Assembly: GCA_945956975.1 (NCBI GenBank)
Contig: CAMFKC010000122.1
Span: 1 to 6,902, forward strand
Length of the DNA: 6,902 nucleotides
DNA from: an uncultured Methylocystaceae bacterium
Lineage (GTDB): Bacteria; Pseudomonadota; Alphaproteobacteria; Rhizobiales; Beijerinckiaceae
Reading direction: 5' to 3'
Below the pieces are notes generated by a model. That model was not told the DNA's origin and searched no databases. It worked only from the letters and a program-made list of their open reading frames with translations. Positions within the stretch are counted from its first letter, which is position 1; each line of letters opens with the position of its first letter. The translations under genes and the position numbers were made by a program. Positions 5,142 to 6,902 of the stretch are shown one piece after another.

Positions 5142-6863
5142 ATGGGCGGGCAGCTTCGCGTCGCGATCGGCCAGTTTTCGGATCGCGGCCACAAGGAATC
5201 CAACCAGGATTTCTACGGCGCGCTCGTGCCGCAGGAGCCGGATCTCAGCCTCAAGGGCGTCGCTCTCGCGATCGCCGACGGCATCAGCTCCAGCGACGTG
5301 AGCGAGGTCGCCGCCGAATCGGCGGTCAAGTCCTTCCTCACGGACTATTACTGCACCTCGCCCGCCTGGTCGGCGAAGACGGCGGCGCAGCGCGTCATCG
5401 CGGCGGCGAATTCCTGGCTTCATGCCCAGAACCAGCGCAGCTTCCGCGCCTACGAAAAAGACCGCGGCTACGTCACGACCTTCGACGCGCTCGTCCTGAA
5501 AGGCGCGCAGGCGCATCTCTTTCACATCGGCGATTCCCGCATCTACCGGGTGTCGGGCGCCTCGCTCGAACAGCTCACCAACGATCACCGCCTGGTCATC
5601 TCGTCGAAGGAATCCTATCTCGGCCGCGCGCTCGGCGTGAACGCGCAGGCGGAGATCGACTATCGCGCGGAGAGCGTCAGCGCCGGCGACATATTCGTTC
5701 TCGCCACCGACGGCGTTTACGACTTCGTCGAGCCGTCCTTCGTGGTGAAGACCATCCGCGAGGCCGCCGACCTCGACGCAGCCGCCAGCGCCATCGGCGC
5801 CGAAGCGCTGGCGCGCGGCAGCGACGACAACCTCACGATCCAGATCGTGCGGATCGACGAGACGCCCGCCGGCGCAGCCAATGAGGTCGTGCAGGGCGCG
5901 GCCGCCCTGCCGGCGCCGCCCATGCTCGAAGCCCGTCAGGAATTCGACGGCTACCGCATCCTGCGCCAGCTTCACGCGTCCGCGCGCAGCCACATCTATC
6001 TGGCGCAAGACATCGCCAGCGGCGCGATCGTCGCGCTGAAGGCGCCCTCCGTCGACCTGCGCGACGACCCCGCCTACGTCAGGCGCTTCCTGCTGGAAGA
6101 ATGGGTCGCGCGGCGCCTGTCGAGCGCCTACGTGCTGAAGGCGAGCCCGGTCGAGCGCAAGCGCAACTTCCTCTACGTCGCCTTCGAATACGTCGAAGGC
6201 GAGACGCTCGCGCAATGGATGATCGACAATCCGAAACCACAGCTCGCGCAAGTGCGCGACATCGTCGATCAGGTCGCGCGCGGCCTCACGGCCTTCCACC
6301 GCAAGGAGATGGTGCATCAGGACCTGCGGCCCGCGAACGTGATGGTCGACCGCGCGGGCGTGGCGAAGATCATCGACTTCGGCTCGACCCGCGTGGCCGG
6401 CATCGCGGAGACCGCGAGCGCCGAAGCCAACGCCGAGATCCTCGGGACGGTGCAATATACCGCGCCGGAATATTTCCTCGGCGAAGGCGGCACGGCCCGC
6501 TCGGACGTGTATGCGCTCGGCGCCATCGCCTACCACATGCTGACGGGCCGCCTGCCCTTTGGCGCGCAGGCAGCCCACGCCCGCACCCGCGCCCAGATGA
6601 AGCGGCTGGCTTATACGCCGGCGCGCGACGGCGTCCGCGACCTGCCGGCCTGGGTCGACGGCGCCCTGCGCAAGGCGCTGGCGATCGACCCCGCGCAACG
6701 CTTCGCCGAACCGCTCGAATTCGCCTATGCGCTGCGCAACCCCGTCGTCGACGGGGAACCCTCGCGCCTGATCGAGCGCGATCCGCTGAAGTTCTGGAAG
6801 TTGGTGTCGGCGCTGCTGGCGGCGATGGTGGTGGCGCTGCTGTTCGTGTTGGCGCGGCGGTAG
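5142..6863 (+). CDS. Membrane-anchored bifunctional PP2C phosphatase / Ser-Thr-type protein kinase
   Basis: A 573-residue fusion. Residues 6-238 are a PP2C-type (PPM) metal-dependent phosphatase with all four metal-binding aspartates: NQD (D23), ADG (D47), TDG (D190) and GSDDN (D229), plus the GDSR motif (130-133). Residues 268-534 are a protein kinase fold with VALK (K300), an alpha-C Glu at 319/320, catalytic Asp394 in HQDLRPAN, DFG (412-414), APE (441-443) and SDVYALG with D455. The Gly-rich loop is degenerate (QLHASARSHIYLA) and the usual HRDLKPEN has Q for R and R for K. A hydrophobic helix at 552-570 followed by ARR makes a C-terminal membrane anchor, leaving both domains in the cytoplasm. 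The ATG at 5142 fits the phosphatase start and has GGGGCGGA just upstream. This architecture is known beside nitrate/nitrite assimilation genes in other proteobacteria; here it follows an FNT channel after a terminator. Its substrates are unknown. Confidence 0.93.
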   Translation: MGGQLRVAIGQFSDRGHKESNQDFYGALVPQEPDLSLKGVALAIADGISSSDVSEVAAESAVKSFLTDYYCTSPAWSAKTAAQRVIAAANSWLHAQNQRSFRAYEKDRGYVTTFDALVLKGAQAHLFHIGDSRIYRVSGASLEQLTNDHRLVISSKESYLGRALGVNAQAEIDYRAESVSAGDIFVLATDGVYDFVEPSFVVKTIREAADLDAAASAIGAEALARGSDDNLTIQIVRIDETPAGAANEVVQGAAALPAPPMLEARQEFDGYRILRQLHASARSHIYLAQDIASGAIVALKAPSVDLRDDPAYVRRFLLEEWVARRLSSAYVLKASPVERKRNFLYVAFEYVEGETLAQWMIDNPKPQLAQVRDIVDQVARGLTAFHRKEMVHQDLRPANVMVDRAGVAKIIDFGSTRVAGIAETASAEANAEILGTVQYTAPEYFLGEGGTARSDVYALGAIAYHMLTGRLPFGAQAAHARTRAQMKRLAYTPARDGVRDLPAWVDGALRKALAIDPAQRFAEPLEFAYALRNPVVDGEPSRLIERDPLKFWKLVSALLAAMVVALLFVLARR

Positions 6864-6902
6864 CAGCCCGCAGGCGCCTGGTTCATAACTGATGCGTCAG
6901 AG
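6864..6902. other. Short non-coding right edge
   Basis: Only 39 bases follow the phosphatase-kinase stop codon. A small dyad CTGA-TGCG-TCAG (6889-6900) is visible, with no T-tract and no new start codon that can be judged. Whether the transcript continues into further genes cannot be seen. Confidence 0.3.

Noticed and set aside
5131..5301. ATG directly after the T-tract (5131) in another frame
   Set aside because: It opens only a short Arg/Ser-rich frame overlapping the phosphatase domain, with no ribosome site.
5001..6698. 565-codon open frame antisense to the phosphatase-kinase gene
   Set aside because: Same composition artefact; it also runs through the terminator and the end of the channel gene, and the sense strand encodes two intact, recognisable domains.
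6889..6900. Small dyad CTGA-TGCG-TCAG at the right edge
   Set aside because: A 4-base stem without a T-tract is too short to call a terminator or operator.

Overview
The window is GC-rich throughout, with GC-ending codons and long spurious antisense ORFs. Its gene families (class I PHA synthase, GcvA-type LysR regulator, formate/nitrite transporter, PP2C-kinase fusion) suit an alphaproteobacterium, most likely in the Hyphomicrobiales (Rhizobiales). A methylotroph or methanotroph of the Methylocystis/Methylobacterium kind is possible, but that is an impression from gene style and not a demonstrated placement. I see no insertion sequences, tRNA or rRNA genes, CRISPR arrays or phage genes.

Left part (1-2660): a possible start of a leftward gene lies at the very edge. 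It is followed by a regulatory stretch and a full-length poly(3-hydroxyalkanoate) synthase gene, phaC, with an intact Cys-Asp-His triad and an unusually long Ala/Pro-rich N-terminal extension. About 100 bases downstream, on the same strand, is a small exported protein with a Gly-rich middle and a His/Arg-rich tail. It ends at a strong intrinsic terminator.

Middle (2660-4250): a 77-residue protein of unknown function runs leftward. Diverging from it is a GcvA-like LysR regulator. The roughly 125-base gap between them carries a LysR-type T-N11-A dyad and two near-identical copies of a 14-base element, so it looks like a shared, self-regulated control region. A 219-base non-coding leader then precedes the transporter.

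Right part (4250-6902): a formate/nitrite channel of the FNT family is followed by a PP2C-type phosphatase fused to a Ser/Thr-type kinase with one C-terminal membrane anchor. A textbook intrinsic terminator sits in the 58-base gap between them. Proteins of this phosphatase-kinase architecture occur in nitrate/nitrite assimilation clusters of other proteobacteria. The pair therefore suggests nitrite (or formate) uptake with an associated phospho-signalling protein, and nitrite reductase or nitrate transporter genes may lie just beyond the right edge. This pairing, with the altered kinase catalytic loop and the intervening terminator, is the most interesting part of the window. No whole system here can be called new from sequence alone.
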